From CAVUAT01 sp963848045 (GTDB taxonomy: Bacteria > Actinomycetota > Thermoleophilia > Solirubrobacterales > 70-9), in assembly GCA_963848045.1 (NCBI GenBank), contig CAWKCC010000005.1:146555-210554 (forward strand): a stretch of DNA of 64,000 bases, read 5' to 3'. Both the position numbers and the translations under genes were made by a program. Shown one piece after another: positions 24,111-32,790 of this stretch. The notes beneath the pieces are model-generated. The model was not told the DNA's origin. It saw only the letters and a list, made by a program, of their open reading frames with translations, and searched no databases. The stretch's first letter is position 1, and each line of letters opens with the position of its first letter.

Positions 24111-24713
24111 ATGGGCGTAAGGGACACATGGAGACGCTCGCTCGAGTACTTCGGGCTGGTGGAGGGCGACTACATCGAGGAGGGCGAGTACGTCGAGGAC
24201 GGCACCGACCCCGAGATGGCGCTCGACTCGGGTTCAGTGGCTCCACGCGAGGCTGGTCCTGCGAGCACCATGCGCGGTGGCCGGCGGGGCGGAGCCGACG
24301 AGGTCGATGACATCTTCGCCGACGACGAGCCGCCCCCGCGACGGCGCGGCAGGCTGCGCTCGGTGGAAGACGCGCCTCCCTCACGGCGCCCAAGGCGCTC
24401 GGCCGAGCCGATGCCCGCGGGCAACGGCGGCTCGGACTTCTCGATGCACGTGGTGACGCCGCGCAGCTTCAACGACGCTCAGCAGGTGGCCGACGAGTTC
24501 AAGCGCTCGAAGCCGGTGATCATCAACCTTCAGAACAGCGACCGCGAGCTCTCGAAGCGGCTGATCGATTTCGCATCCGGCATGACCTACGCCCTCGGCG
24601 GAGGCATGCAGCGCATCTCACAGGGCATCTTCCTGCTCACCCCCGCCAACGTGGATGTCTCGGCCGAGGAGAAGGCCCGCATCCTCGAGGGCGGGTTCTT
24701 CAACCAGTCCTAG
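24111..24713 (+). CDS. sepF: Cell division protein SepF
   Basis: Anchors FtsZ to the membrane and bundles its filaments at the division site. 200 residues: N-terminal membrane-binding helix (VRDTWRRSLEYFGL), an acidic then basic disordered linker (about 20-105), and the C-terminal SepF fold with VVTPRSFNDAQQVADEFK, KPVIINLQN and RLIDFASGMTYALGGG. A TATCCT hexamer about 40 nt upstream and GAGG 5 nt before ATG suggest a short leadered transcript. Located in the usual yggS-sepF-yggT order, with proC inserted. Confidence 0.94.
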   Translation: MGVRDTWRRSLEYFGLVEGDYIEEGEYVEDGTDPEMALDSGSVAPREAGPASTMRGGRRGGADEVDDIFADDEPPPRRRGRLRSVEDAPPSRRPRRSAEPMPAGNGGSDFSMHVVTPRSFNDAQQVADEFKRSKPVIINLQNSDRELSKRLIDFASGMTYALGGGMQRISQGIFLLTPANVDVSAEEKARILEGGFFNQS

Positions 24714-24756
24714 CGGGCCGCCCGGCAGCGGCCGCGCCGGGGATAGAGTCCGGGCG

Positions 24757-25536
24757 ATGAGGATCGGCTTCGCAGGCGCGGGCAACATGGCCGCCGGGAT
24801 GGCGCGGGGATGGGCCGCAGCCCAGGGAGAGCCGGGGGCGCCGGCGGCGCTGCTGTTCACCGACTCCGGCTCGGGCAGGGCCGGCGAGCTGGCGGCAGAG
24901 CTCGGGGGCGAGTCCGTCGCCTCGAACGCCGAGCTTGCCGAGCGGGCCGACCTCGTGGTGCTCGCGGTGAAGCCCTCGGGGCTGGTCGCCGTGGCCGCAG
25001 AGCTGGCGCCGGTGGGTACGCCGGTGGTCTCGGTGCTGGGGGCGACCTCCGTGGCCGAGCTCGGCGAGGCGCTGCCGGGTGTCCAGTTCGCCCGCACCAT
25101 GCCCAACCTCGGGGTCAGCCTGCGCCAGGGGGTGACCTGCGTCGCCTTCCCCGAGCACGCCGAGCCCAGTTTCAGGCAGCGCGTGCTCACGGCCTTGGGG
25201 CTGCTGGGCACCGTGATCGAGCTGGAGGACGAGCTCATGGACCCGGCAACGGCGTTGATGGGCTGCTCGCCCGGCTACCTGGCCCTGATCGCCGAGAGCC
25301 TCACCGCGGCGGGCGTCCGCGAGGGGCTGGATCCCGACCAGGCGAGGACGATGGTGGCACGCGCGATGACGGCGACCGGCGCGCTGCTGGACCGTCATGA
25401 GGCTGCCGCGCTCAGAGAGGCGGTCGCATCCCCTGGGGGCTCCACCGAGGCCGGACTCGAGGCCCTGGAGCGGCGTGAGATACGGGCGGTGATCGACGAG
25501 GCCGTCGACGCCTCACTTGAGAGGATGCGCGCATGA
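24757..25536 (+). CDS. proC: Pyrroline-5-carboxylate reductase
   Basis: Last step of proline synthesis, NAD(P)H-dependent. 259 residues from ATG 24757: Rossmann motif MRIGFAGAGNMAAGMARG, LVVLAVKPSGL, ARTMPNLGVSLRQGVT and the C-terminal signature ALMGCSPGYLALIAESLTAA followed by REAVASPGGSTEAGLEAL. TAGAGT (24744-24749) is 7 nt before ATG with no Shine-Dalgarno sequence. The stop overlaps yggT as ATGA. Its placement within the sepF-yggT interval is seen in other actinobacteria. Confidence 0.94.
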   Translation: MRIGFAGAGNMAAGMARGWAAAQGEPGAPAALLFTDSGSGRAGELAAELGGESVASNAELAERADLVVLAVKPSGLVAVAAELAPVGTPVVSVLGATSVAELGEALPGVQFARTMPNLGVSLRQGVTCVAFPEHAEPSFRQRVLTALGLLGTVIELEDELMDPATALMGCSPGYLALIAESLTAAGVREGLDPDQARTMVARAMTATGALLDRHEAAALREAVASPGGSTEAGLEALERREIRAVIDEAVDASLERMRA

Positions 25537-25844
25537 ACGGCGCCCTGCTGCTCGCGATCACGCGTGACGACCTCGCCAACTACGTCAACGCGCTGTTCAT
25601 CGTCTACATCATCCTGATCTTCATCCGGGTGCTGCTCTCGTGGATCCCCCGAATGCCCTACTACCGGTGGCTCTCGGCGACCGTCGACTTCATCCACCAG
25701 GTCACCGACCCCTACCTCAACATCTTCCGCCGCTTTCTGCCGCCGCTGGGCGGCGGCGGGATGGCGATCGACATCAGCCCGATCCTTGGGATCATCGTGC
25801 TCTTCATCGCCCAGTCGGTGATCGTCTCGCTGATCGCGGGTTGA
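25533..25844 (+). CDS. YggT-family membrane protein
   Basis: 103 residues with two YggT-type hydrophobic halves (NYVNALFIVYIILIFIRVLL and ILGIIVLFIAQSVIVSLIAG) separated by SWIPRMPYYRWLSATVDFI and TDPYLNIFRRFLPPLGG, which are the family signatures. Linked to division and osmotic tolerance by gene neighbourhood, molecular role unknown. ATGA overlap with proC and TTGA overlap with lspA indicate tight coupling. Confidence 0.9.
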   Translation: MNGALLLAITRDDLANYVNALFIVYIILIFIRVLLSWIPRMPYYRWLSATVDFIHQVTDPYLNIFRRFLPPLGGGGMAIDISPILGIIVLFIAQSVIVSLIAG

Positions 25845-26344
25845 GCCGCGCCGGCCTCCTCGGGAGGGTGCTGGCGAGTTGCGCGGTGGTAGTCGCGCTG
25901 GACCAGGCCAGCAAGGCCACGGTTCGAGCCAACATCGATCGCGGCACCAGCATCGAGTTGCTGCCCTTCCTGCACCTCGAGAACACCCGCAACCGAGGGG
26001 TCGCGTTCGGCCTTGCGGGCGAGGTCTCACCGCTGCTGATCGGCGCCGCGCTGGTCCTGCTGCTGGGGCTGCTCGCGTACCTGGGCTCACGCTCGCGCTC
26101 GCGGGGGTGGGCCGTCTGGCTGCCGGCGGGCCTGCTGATCGGCGGGGCGCTCGGCAACCTCATCGACCGGGTCCGCGACGGTGCGGTGACCGACTTCATC
26201 GAGCTCCCGGCCTGGCCGACATTCAACCTCGCCGACACGGCGATCGTGATCGGGGTCGCGCTGCTGATCCTGGCCCCGGACCGCCGGACCACGGAAGACC
26301 CTCCGCCGGGCCCCAGCCGCCGGCAGGCCGCCGCGGACACCTAG
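25841..26344 (+). CDS. lspA: Lipoprotein signal peptidase
   Basis: Signal peptidase II, an aspartyl membrane protease that cleaves prolipoproteins before the lipidated Cys. 167 residues from TTG 25841, within the yggT stop (TTGA). Four membrane segments; catalytic Asp residues in GNLIDRVRDGAVTDFIEL and in WPTFNLADTAIVIGVALL. NTRNRGVAFGL is the conserved periplasmic loop. At least one lipobox protein in the window (6008-6517) would be a client. Confidence 0.94.
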   Translation: MSRAGLLGRVLASCAVVVALDQASKATVRANIDRGTSIELLPFLHLENTRNRGVAFGLAGEVSPLLIGAALVLLLGLLAYLGSRSRSRGWAVWLPAGLLIGGALGNLIDRVRDGAVTDFIELPAWPTFNLADTAIVIGVALLILAPDRRTTEDPPPGPSRRQAAADT

Positions 26345-26348
26345 ACGC

Positions 26349-27023
26349 ATGCGGCCCGAGCCCCGAATCGTGCACTCCGACGAAGCGGTGATAGTGCTCG
26401 ACAAGCCCGCCGGTCTCGTCGTCCACCCAGCGCCCTCGCACAAAGGAGAGACCCTGGTGGGATGGCTCGGTGAGCGCGCCGGCGGCGGGCCGGCGAAGCG
26501 TCCCGGGATCGTGCACCGGCTCGACAAGGGCACTTCCGGCCTGATGGTCATCGCGCGCACCGAGGAGGCCCACCGCGAGCTCTCGCGCCAGATCAAGGCC
26601 CGCGAGGTCGCGCGCGAGTACCTGGCGCTCGTTCAGGGCTCCCTGGAGGCCCGTACCGGCACGATCGATGCGCCGCTGGGCCGCGACCGGAGGCGCCGCA
26701 CCCGCCGCGCTGTGCGCGGTGCGGGGGAGCGCGAGGCGCGAACGCACTTCGAGGTGATCGAGCGGCTCCCCGCGGACACCTACGTGGCCGTCTCGCTCGA
26801 CACGGGCCGCACCCACCAGATCCGGGTCCACTTCGCGGCGATCGGCCACCCCGTTGCGGGCGATCGCGAATACGGGGGCGGCGGGCGCCATGGTCTCGCG
26901 CGCCAGTTCCTGCACGCGGCCCGGCTCGGCTTCAGTCACCCGGAGAGCGGCGAGAGGATGGAGTTCAGCTCCGAGCTTCCCCCTGATCTCGCGCAGGCCC
27001 TCGAGCGTGCCCGCGCGGGCTGA
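26349..27023 (+). CDS. RluA-family pseudouridine synthase lacking the S4 domain
   Basis: Modifies uridines in rRNA or tRNA. Catalytic motif PGIVHRLDKGTSGLMVIA with the conserved Asp, plus REYLALVQGSLE, DTGRTHQIRVHFAAIGHPVAGD and QFLHAARLGF. At 224 residues it is about 80 shorter than RluD because the N-terminal S4 RNA-binding domain is missing: the catalytic domain begins within the first 10 residues. The frame upstream of ATG 26349 is closed by the lspA stop and offers no room for an S4 domain, so the short form is real. Target site unknown. Confidence 0.88.
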   Translation: MRPEPRIVHSDEAVIVLDKPAGLVVHPAPSHKGETLVGWLGERAGGGPAKRPGIVHRLDKGTSGLMVIARTEEAHRELSRQIKAREVAREYLALVQGSLEARTGTIDAPLGRDRRRRTRRAVRGAGEREARTHFEVIERLPADTYVAVSLDTGRTHQIRVHFAAIGHPVAGDREYGGGGRHGLARQFLHAARLGFSHPESGERMEFSSELPPDLAQALERARAG

Positions 27024-27192
27024 GCGCCCTACAATGCGCCGCCCATAACTCAAACCGACCCTTGACTGCAGGGCGCGGGGAAGCTGCCCGGACCGGCTCG
27101 CACCGACCGGGTCCCCACCGCGGCGTCGAGGCAGAGGGGAAGCACGGCAAACGCCGCGCGGCCCGCCACAGACAAGCGAACAGGAAGGCAAG
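27024..27192 (+). promoter_or_regulatory. Leader region of rpsB
   Basis: 169 nt without a gene. A TACAAT hexamer at 27030-27035 is a reasonable -10 box, though no good -35 precedes it. GGACC (27090-27094) can pair with GGTCC (27110-27114), with CCGG pairings inside, giving a stable hairpin in the untranslated leader. AGGAAGG lies 5-6 nt before the rpsB ATG. In other bacteria ribosomal protein S2 represses its own rpsB-tsf mRNA; whether this hairpin does the same is a guess. Confidence 0.4.
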
Positions 27193-28362
27193 ATGGCCGA
27201 GGTAGGTCTGAGAGAGCTGCTGGAAGCCGGGGTCCACTTCGGCCACCAGACGCGGCGCTGGAACCCGAGGATGCGCCGCTACATTCACGGCGAGCGCGAG
27301 GGTATCCACGTGATCGACCTCCTGCAGACCGAGGAGTTGCTGCAAGAGGCCACCGATTTCGTGACCGAGGTCGCCCGCAAGGGCGGCGTCATCCTCTTCG
27401 TCGGCACCAAGAAGCAGGCGATGGACTCCGTGGAGGAGTGGGCCGAGAGGTGTGAGATGCCCTATGTCAGCCGCCGCTGGCTTGGTGGGTTGCTGACCAA
27501 CTACAACACGATCAAGCAGCGGATCAAGCGCCTGCATGAGCTTCGCGGCCTCAAGGAGGACGGCCGGCTCGATCTGCTCCCCACCAAGGAGCGGATGTCG
27601 ATGGAGGCCGAGCTGAAGAAGCTCGAGTTCAACCTCGGCGGCGTCGCGGACATGCAGCGCCTTCCCGACGCGATCCTGCTCACTGATCTGAAGACCGAAG
27701 AGATCGCCCTGCGCGAGGCGGAGCGCCTGGACATCCCGATCATCGGCCTGGTCGACACCAACTGCGATCCCGGCCCGGTGGACTTCGTGATTCCCGGCAA
27801 CGACGACGCGATCCGATCCTGCGACCTGATCATCCGCACCCTGGGTGAGGCGATAGCGGGCGCCGCCTCGGCCTGGCGCGAGGACGAGGCCCGCCGCCGC
27901 GCCGAGGAGGAGGAGCGCAAGCGCAAGGAGGACGAGGAGCGCAAGCGCCGCGAGGCCGAGGAGAAGGCCAAGCAGGAGGCCGAGGAGAAGGCGAAGGCTG
28001 AGGCAGAGGCGAAGGCCCGCGCCGAGGCCGATGCGAAGGCCAAGGCCGAGAGCGAGAAGAAGGCCAAGGCCGAGGCTGAGGCCAAGACCGAGGCCAAAGC
28101 CAAGGCCGAGGCCGAGGCCAAGCTCAAGACCGAGGCCGGCGCCAGGGGGGAGGCCGACCAGAAGGCCGCCGCCGAGGCGAAGGAGAAGGCCCCACCGCCC
28201 AAGCAGGCCGCGAAGCCCGCGCAGCAGGACGCAGCGCCGGCGCCCGCGGCCGTGGAGAAGTCCGAGCAGCCCGAACCCGAGGCGAGCGAGGCCGAGGCGA
28301 GCGAGGCCCAGCCCGAGGCGAGCGGGGCTCCCGCCGGCGACAAGCAGGGAAATGATGGCTGA
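27193..28362 (+). CDS. rpsB: 30S ribosomal protein S2 with long charged C-terminal extension
   Basis: Small-subunit protein S2. Residues 1-230 are canonical: VGLRELLEAGVHFGHQTRRW, GTKKQAMDSVEEWAERC, RWLGGLLTNYNTIKQRIKRL, PIIGLVDTNCDPGPVDFVIP and GNDDAIRSCDLIIRTLGEAI. A further 150-160 residues follow, about 235-330 being Lys/Glu/Ala heptad-like repeats (units such as EEKAKAEAEAKARAEADAKA) that predict a long charged helix, then a Pro/Ala/Glu-rich disordered tail. S2 is usually 230-300 residues. GC and codon use are continuous with the core. The last 8 nt overlap tsf. Confidence 0.95.
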   Translation: MAEVGLRELLEAGVHFGHQTRRWNPRMRRYIHGEREGIHVIDLLQTEELLQEATDFVTEVARKGGVILFVGTKKQAMDSVEEWAERCEMPYVSRRWLGGLLTNYNTIKQRIKRLHELRGLKEDGRLDLLPTKERMSMEAELKKLEFNLGGVADMQRLPDAILLTDLKTEEIALREAERLDIPIIGLVDTNCDPGPVDFVIPGNDDAIRSCDLIIRTLGEAIAGAASAWREDEARRRAEEEERKRKEDEERKRREAEEKAKQEAEEKAKAEAEAKARAEADAKAKAESEKKAKAEAEAKTEAKAKAEAEAKLKTEAGARGEADQKAAAEAKEKAPPPKQAAKPAQQDAAPAPAAVEKSEQPEPEASEAEASEAQPEASGAPAGDKQGNDG

Positions 28363-28984
28363 GGCGCAGGTCACAGCCGCCGACGTCAAGGCGCTGCGAG
28401 ACCGCACGGGCGCGGGGATGATGGACTGCAAGCAGGCGCTGGCCGAGTCCGGCGGCGACATGGACGCCGCGATCAAGCTGCTGCGCGAGAAGGGGGCGGC
28501 CTCGGCCGAGAAGCGCAGCGGGCGCGGCACCGGTGAGGGCTACGTGGCCTCCTACACGCACGCGACCGGGCGGATCGGCGTGTTGGTCGAGCTGCTCTGC
28601 GAGACTGACTTCGTCGCGCGCAACGAGGAGTTTCAGGACTTCGCCCGCGAGATCGCCGTGCATGTCGCCGCGATGTACCCGGCGTACGTGAACCTCGACG
28701 ACGTTCCCGAGGAGGTGCTCTCAGCCGAGCGGGAGATCCACGTGGAGAAGGCGAAGGCCGAGGGCAAGCCCGACGACGTGGTGCCGAAGATCGTCGAGGG
28801 CCAGATGCGCAAATGGGCGTCTGAGCCCGGCCGCGTGCTCCTCGAGCAGCCTCATTTCAACAACGTCAAGTACGAGGGTAAGACGATCGAGGAGTTGCGC
28901 ACCGAGCTCGCCGCCAAGACCGGTGAGAACGTGCGCATCGGCCGCATCGCCCGGCTCGAGGTCGGGGCCGAGGAGCAGGAGTAG
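28355..28984 (+). CDS. tsf: Elongation factor Ts
   Basis: Nucleotide exchange factor for EF-Tu. 209 residues, the short form with a single core subdomain, as in other actinobacteria and Thermus. N-terminal UBA-like region VTAADVKALRDRTGAGMMDCKQAL, the EF-Tu contact TDFVARNEEF, and C-terminal TGENVRIGRIARLEVG. ATG 28355 is preferred to 28352 because AGGGA is then 4 nt upstream. Follows rpsB as in most bacteria. Confidence 0.95.
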   Translation: MAEAQVTAADVKALRDRTGAGMMDCKQALAESGGDMDAAIKLLREKGAASAEKRSGRGTGEGYVASYTHATGRIGVLVELLCETDFVARNEEFQDFAREIAVHVAAMYPAYVNLDDVPEEVLSAEREIHVEKAKAEGKPDDVVPKIVEGQMRKWASEPGRVLLEQPHFNNVKYEGKTIEELRTELAAKTGENVRIGRIARLEVGAEEQE

Positions 28985-28988
28985 CGCG

Positions 28989-29741
28989 GTGCAATCTCGC
29001 GCAAGCTTCAAGCGAGTGCTGCTGAAGCTCTCCGGTGAGGCGCTGATGGGATCGCTCGAGTACGGCACGGACCCGGCTCAGATCGAGCGAATCGCCACGC
29101 AGGTCTCCGAGGTCCACGCCCGAGGCGTGGATGTCGCGATCGTGGTCGGTGCGGGCAACATCTACCGCGGCCTCGAGGGCGCTGCCGAGGGAATGGACCG
29201 CGCCACGGCCGACTACATGGGGATGCTGGCGACGGTGCTCAACGCGCTGCCGCTTCAGGACGCCCTGGAGAACATCGGCGTCAACACCAGGGTGATGTCG
29301 GCGATGGCCGTGACCGAGGTGGCCGAGCCATATATCCGGCGCCGGGCGATCCGCCACCTCGAGAAGGACCGCGTGGTGATCTTCGCAGCCGGCACCGGCA
29401 ACCCGTTCTTCACCACGGACACCGCGGCCGCGCTGCGCGCGCTCGAGATCCACGCCGAGGCGATCCTGATGGCCAAGAACGGGGTGGAGGGGGTCTACGA
29501 CGCCGACCCCTCGACCGACCCTAACGCCAGCTTCCTGCCCGAGATCAGCCACCGCGAAGCGATTGAGCGCGGCCTGCGGGTGATGGACTCGACGGCGCTG
29601 TCGTTGTGCATGGACAACGACCTGCCGATCTACGTCTTCAACATGGCCGACGAGGAAAACATAGATAGGATCGTCAGCGGAGAGCGGGTCGGCACCTTGG
29701 TCTCGAGTCAACCGGCGGCCAAGCCGGTCAGCACCAGATGA
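28989..29741 (+). CDS. pyrH: UMP kinase
   Basis: Phosphorylates UMP to UDP; hexameric amino-acid-kinase fold. 250 residues from GTG 28989: FKRVLLKLSGEALMGS, IVVGAGNIYRGL, TADYMGMLATVLNALPLQDA, VIFAAGTGNPFFTTDTAAAL and MAKNGVEGVYDADP. Stands in the conserved tsf-pyrH-frr order. The stop overlaps frr by 4 nt. Confidence 0.96.
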   Translation: MQSRASFKRVLLKLSGEALMGSLEYGTDPAQIERIATQVSEVHARGVDVAIVVGAGNIYRGLEGAAEGMDRATADYMGMLATVLNALPLQDALENIGVNTRVMSAMAVTEVAEPYIRRRAIRHLEKDRVVIFAAGTGNPFFTTDTAAALRALEIHAEAILMAKNGVEGVYDADPSTDPNASFLPEISHREAIERGLRVMDSTALSLCMDNDLPIYVFNMADEENIDRIVSGERVGTLVSSQPAAKPVSTR

Positions 29742-30304
29742 CAGAACTGATCGACGAGCTGCTTGCAGACGCCGAGGAGCGGATGGGCAAGTCCGTCGAG
29801 GCTATGCGCCACGAGTTCGCGACCGTCCGCACCGGCCGCGCATCGCCGCACCTGCTCGACCGCATCGTCGTCGACTACTACGGCGCCGAGACCCCCCTAC
29901 AGCAGCTGGCGCAGGTGGCGGCAACCGATGCCCGCATGCTCACCGTAACGCCCTATGACAAGTCGTCGGTCGGGGCGATCGAGAAGGCCGTGATGGAGTC
30001 CGACGTCGGGCTGACGCCCTCCAACGACGGCAACGTGATCCGGCTGCAGATCCCCGAGCTCACCGAGGAGCGCCGCAAGGAGCTGGTCAAGGTCGTCCAC
30101 AACGTCGCCGAGGAGGGCCGCGTCGCGATCCGCAACATCCGTCGCGACGTCATGCATGACCTGCGCGAACTCAAGAAGGAGGGTGAGGCGGGCTCCGATG
30201 AGGAGCACCGCGCCGAGACGGGTCTACAGAAGCACACCGACGCCTCGATCGGCGAGATCGACGCATTGCTGAAGGGCAAGGAAGAGGAGATCCTGGAGGT
30301 CTAG
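29738..30304 (+). CDS. frr: Ribosome recycling factor
   Basis: Splits post-termination ribosomes together with EF-G. 188 residues, full length. Conserved blocks: MGKSVEAMRHEFATVRTGRA, DYYGAETPLQQLAQ, LTVTPYDKSSVGAIEKAV, SDVGLTPSNDGNVIRLQIP and LTEERRKELVKVVHNVAEEG. ATG 29738 overlaps the pyrH stop (ATGA). uppS starts 33 nt after its stop. Confidence 0.96.
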   Translation: MTELIDELLADAEERMGKSVEAMRHEFATVRTGRASPHLLDRIVVDYYGAETPLQQLAQVAATDARMLTVTPYDKSSVGAIEKAVMESDVGLTPSNDGNVIRLQIPELTEERRKELVKVVHNVAEEGRVAIRNIRRDVMHDLRELKKEGEAGSDEEHRAETGLQKHTDASIGEIDALLKGKEEEILEV

Positions 30305-30337
30305 GCCCTCTCCCGGCCGCCGCCTCCGGCTCCCTCC

Positions 30338-31000
30338 ATGACAGCTCGGTACGTCGCGATCATCACCGACGGCAACGGCCGCTGGGCTCAGCAGCGGGGC
30401 CTGCCGGTGGTCGAGGGCCACCGCGCGGGCGCCGACGTCGTCAAGGCCCGCTTGCGAGACGCTGTAGAGCTGGGGGTGAAGGAGCTCACCGTGTACTCGT
30501 TCTCGACCGAGAACTGGGCCAGGCCGCCCGCCGAGGTGGCGGGCCTGATGGCGATGTTCGCCGAGCGCATCGACTCCGAGACCCCGGAGCTCAACCAGGA
30601 GGGCGTGCGCATGCGCTTCATCGGGCGGCGGGAGGGCGTCCCGGAGGACCTGCGCAGCCGAATGGAGTGGGCCGAGGCGGAAACCGAGGCGAACGAGCGC
30701 ATCACGCTGTTCGTGGCCTTCAACTACGGGGGCAGGGCGGAGATCCTCGATGCCGCCCGGGCCTTCCAGGGCGGCGACGAGGACGACTTCCGCAAGCTTC
30801 TCTACGCGCCCGAGATGCACGACCCCGACCTGCTGATCCGCACCAGCGGCGAGCAGCGGATCTCCAATTACCTGCTCTGGCAATGCGCCTACTCGGAGTT
30901 CGTGTTTCGCGACGAGCTCTGGCCCGACTTCGGGCGCCAGGCCTTCGAGGAATCGCTGCGAACCTACGAGGAGCGCCTGCGGCGCTTCGGATCCCGATGA
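30338..31000 (+). CDS. uppS: Isoprenyl transferase (undecaprenyl diphosphate synthase family)
   Basis: cis-Prenyltransferase that builds the C55 (or shorter) carrier for cell-wall precursors. 220 residues, slightly short because the N-terminus begins directly at the catalytic motif: VAIITDGNGRWAQQRGLP with the metal-binding Asp, EGHRAGADVVK, TVYSFSTENWARP, and DPDLLIRTSGEQRISNYLLW. The family usually has PxHxAxIMDGNGRW; the preceding PxH is missing here. Product chain length cannot be read from the sequence. Overlaps cdsA by 4 nt. Confidence 0.93.
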   Translation: MTARYVAIITDGNGRWAQQRGLPVVEGHRAGADVVKARLRDAVELGVKELTVYSFSTENWARPPAEVAGLMAMFAERIDSETPELNQEGVRMRFIGRREGVPEDLRSRMEWAEAETEANERITLFVAFNYGGRAEILDAARAFQGGDEDDFRKLLYAPEMHDPDLLIRTSGEQRISNYLLWQCAYSEFVFRDELWPDFGRQAFEESLRTYEERLRRFGSR

Positions 31001-32058
31001 CCCCGCCCCTGGACGACCTCGACCCGCCGACCTTCCAGTTCGGCACGCGCAAGGGCGGCCGTCGCCAGGGCGAGACCCCGGCCGAAGGCGAACCCGCCGA
31101 GGGCCGGCGGACGCGCCCAGGCCCGGCCGACGGGACCCCGCCGGAGTCCGACGACGAGTTGGAGATCCCGAGCTTCGGGCCCCCTGAGGGCGGCGGCGCG
31201 GAGGGCGGCGGCGCTTCTGTGGCCGGGCCGGGAGGGCCCTGGTGGAGGCGGCTGCCGTTCGCCAAGTCCGAGACGGGCAGCCGGGTGGTGGTGGCGATTC
31301 CCTGGGTCGTCTTCGCGATCGTGATCGTGGCGGTCGGAGGGCCGCTCTTCATGGTGGCGATGGTCGCGCTGGGGGTGCTGGGCCTCCGTGAGCTGTTCCG
31401 GATGACCGCCGCCTACTCGCCAATCGAGATCCCCGCCTACCTCACGGTCGCGGCGATGGTCGTAGCCGCCCATTACGGCAGCTCCTTCCAGATCCTGCTG
31501 GCGCTGGCGTGCTCGTTCCCGGCGATCTTCGTCTTCGCGGCGCGACGGGACTCCCTGGACCAGGTGACCGTGTCGATCGGCGTCACGCTGCTCGGCATCC
31601 TCTGGCTCGGCCTGGGCCTCTTGCACGCGATGCTGCTGCGTGACCTGCCGGACCACGGCGGCGCCCTGCTGGTCGACGTCCTGGTCGCGACCTTCCTGGC
31701 CGACACAGCCGCCTACGGCGCCGGGCGCATGTTCGGATCGCGCAAGATCAGCCCCCGCATCTCGCCCAACAAGACGCTGGAGGGCCTGCTCGGCGGCCTC
31801 GTCGGGGGGACGATGGGCTTCTGGCTCGCGGGCCTCTACCAGGACTGGCTGCCGGGAACCGAGGCATTGCTGATGGGCCTGGTGATCGCCCTGGTCGCGC
31901 CGATCGGCGACCTGTTCGCCTCGATGATCAAGCGCGATCTCGAGATCAAGGACACCGGCACCCTGTTCGGCCCCCACGGCGGCCTGATCGACCGCCTCGA
32001 CGCTGTGCTGTTCACCGTCGTGGCGGGCTACTACCTCTCGGTCGCCATCGTGTACTGA
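30997..32058 (+). CDS. cdsA: Phosphatidate cytidylyltransferase with disordered N-terminal extension
   Basis: Makes CDP-diacylglycerol, the precursor of all phospholipids. 353 residues: the first 85 are Pro/Gly/Glu-rich and predicted disordered and cytoplasmic, then about eight membrane segments. The CdsA signature is intact near the C-terminus: DTAAYGAGRMFGSRKISPRI, SPNKTLEGLLGGL and AMIKRDLEIKDTG-like SMIKRDLEIKDTGTLFGPHG, followed by GGLIDRLDAVLFT. Lies after uppS and before dxr, the common uppS-cdsA-dxr-rseP order, interrupted here by one secreted-protein gene. Confidence 0.94.
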   Translation: MTPPLDDLDPPTFQFGTRKGGRRQGETPAEGEPAEGRRTRPGPADGTPPESDDELEIPSFGPPEGGGAEGGGASVAGPGGPWWRRLPFAKSETGSRVVVAIPWVVFAIVIVAVGGPLFMVAMVALGVLGLRELFRMTAAYSPIEIPAYLTVAAMVVAAHYGSSFQILLALACSFPAIFVFAARRDSLDQVTVSIGVTLLGILWLGLGLLHAMLLRDLPDHGGALLVDVLVATFLADTAAYGAGRMFGSRKISPRISPNKTLEGLLGGLVGGTMGFWLAGLYQDWLPGTEALLMGLVIALVAPIGDLFASMIKRDLEIKDTGTLFGPHGGLIDRLDAVLFTVVAGYYLSVAIVY

Positions 32059-32231
32059 GGGCATCGGCCCGCGTCCCCTGGACCGACCTGCGGGGATGCG
32101 AAGTCGCTGCGCGGCGCGAGGGATGCCATGGACCCGCGCGAAGCTTCGAGCGGCGTGGGGCGCAACTCGGGGGCGAAGTGTGTTTTTGCTAATAGACGCC
32201 CACCCAACAACGAGAAAAGGGAGTGGTTCTG

Positions 32232-32759
32232 ATGAGGAAGCTGTTCAAGAAGCCATCGCCGGCGATGATCGTCGCCATGGTGGCGCTGGTCGCGGCGCTC
32301 GGCGGCACCGCCTACGCGGCCAAGAAGATCACCTTCAAGGGGCTCGATAAGGACGCCCGCAACAAGGTTCTGCCGGTCAGCAACACCAAGACGACCACGG
32401 AGTGCGATCCGACCACGACGACCTACGTCGACTGCGGAAGCGTCAGCCTGAATCAGTCCGCTGCGTTCCCGCGCAGGACGATGATCGTGGTCGACGGTGC
32501 GTTCAGCACTGACGGCACCTCGTCGCGCGGCGAGTGCCGGCTGGAGGTGGACAACTCCGGCGCTGCGGTGAACAACGCCTTCGCCAAGCTGGGCGACAAC
32601 ACCGGCGTCCACACCTCGAACTACCACGCCGGCTGGGGCCTGAACACGATCACCGCGCCGCTCGGTGGAAAGCACACCTACTCGGTCAAGTGCAACGAGC
32701 AGGAGAGCGACATCAAGTTCCATGACATCCAGATCTCGGTGATCGGGATCCGCGGCTGA
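32232..32759 (+). CDS. Secreted protein with PSPAMIVAMVAL-type signal peptide
   Basis: 175 residues. AAGGGAG lies 8 nt before ATG 32232, favouring it over GTG 32223. MRKLFKKPSPAMIVAMVALV followed by AALGGTAYAA is a signal peptide type I associate with Thermoleophilia exported proteins. The mature part has a Cys pair region (ECDPTTTTYVDCGS) and ends HTYSVKCNEQESDIKFHDIQ, which looks like a beta-sandwich. No function recognised. It sits between cdsA and dxr with its own leader (32059-32231, 173 nt, no gene) and its own terminator. Confidence 0.75.
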   Translation: MRKLFKKPSPAMIVAMVALVAALGGTAYAAKKITFKGLDKDARNKVLPVSNTKTTTECDPTTTTYVDCGSVSLNQSAAFPRRTMIVVDGAFSTDGTSSRGECRLEVDNSGAAVNNAFAKLGDNTGVHTSNYHAGWGLNTITAPLGGKHTYSVKCNEQESDIKFHDIQISVIGIRG

Positions 32760-32790
32760 TCGACCGCGCGAACGCCCAGAAGTGACGCGA

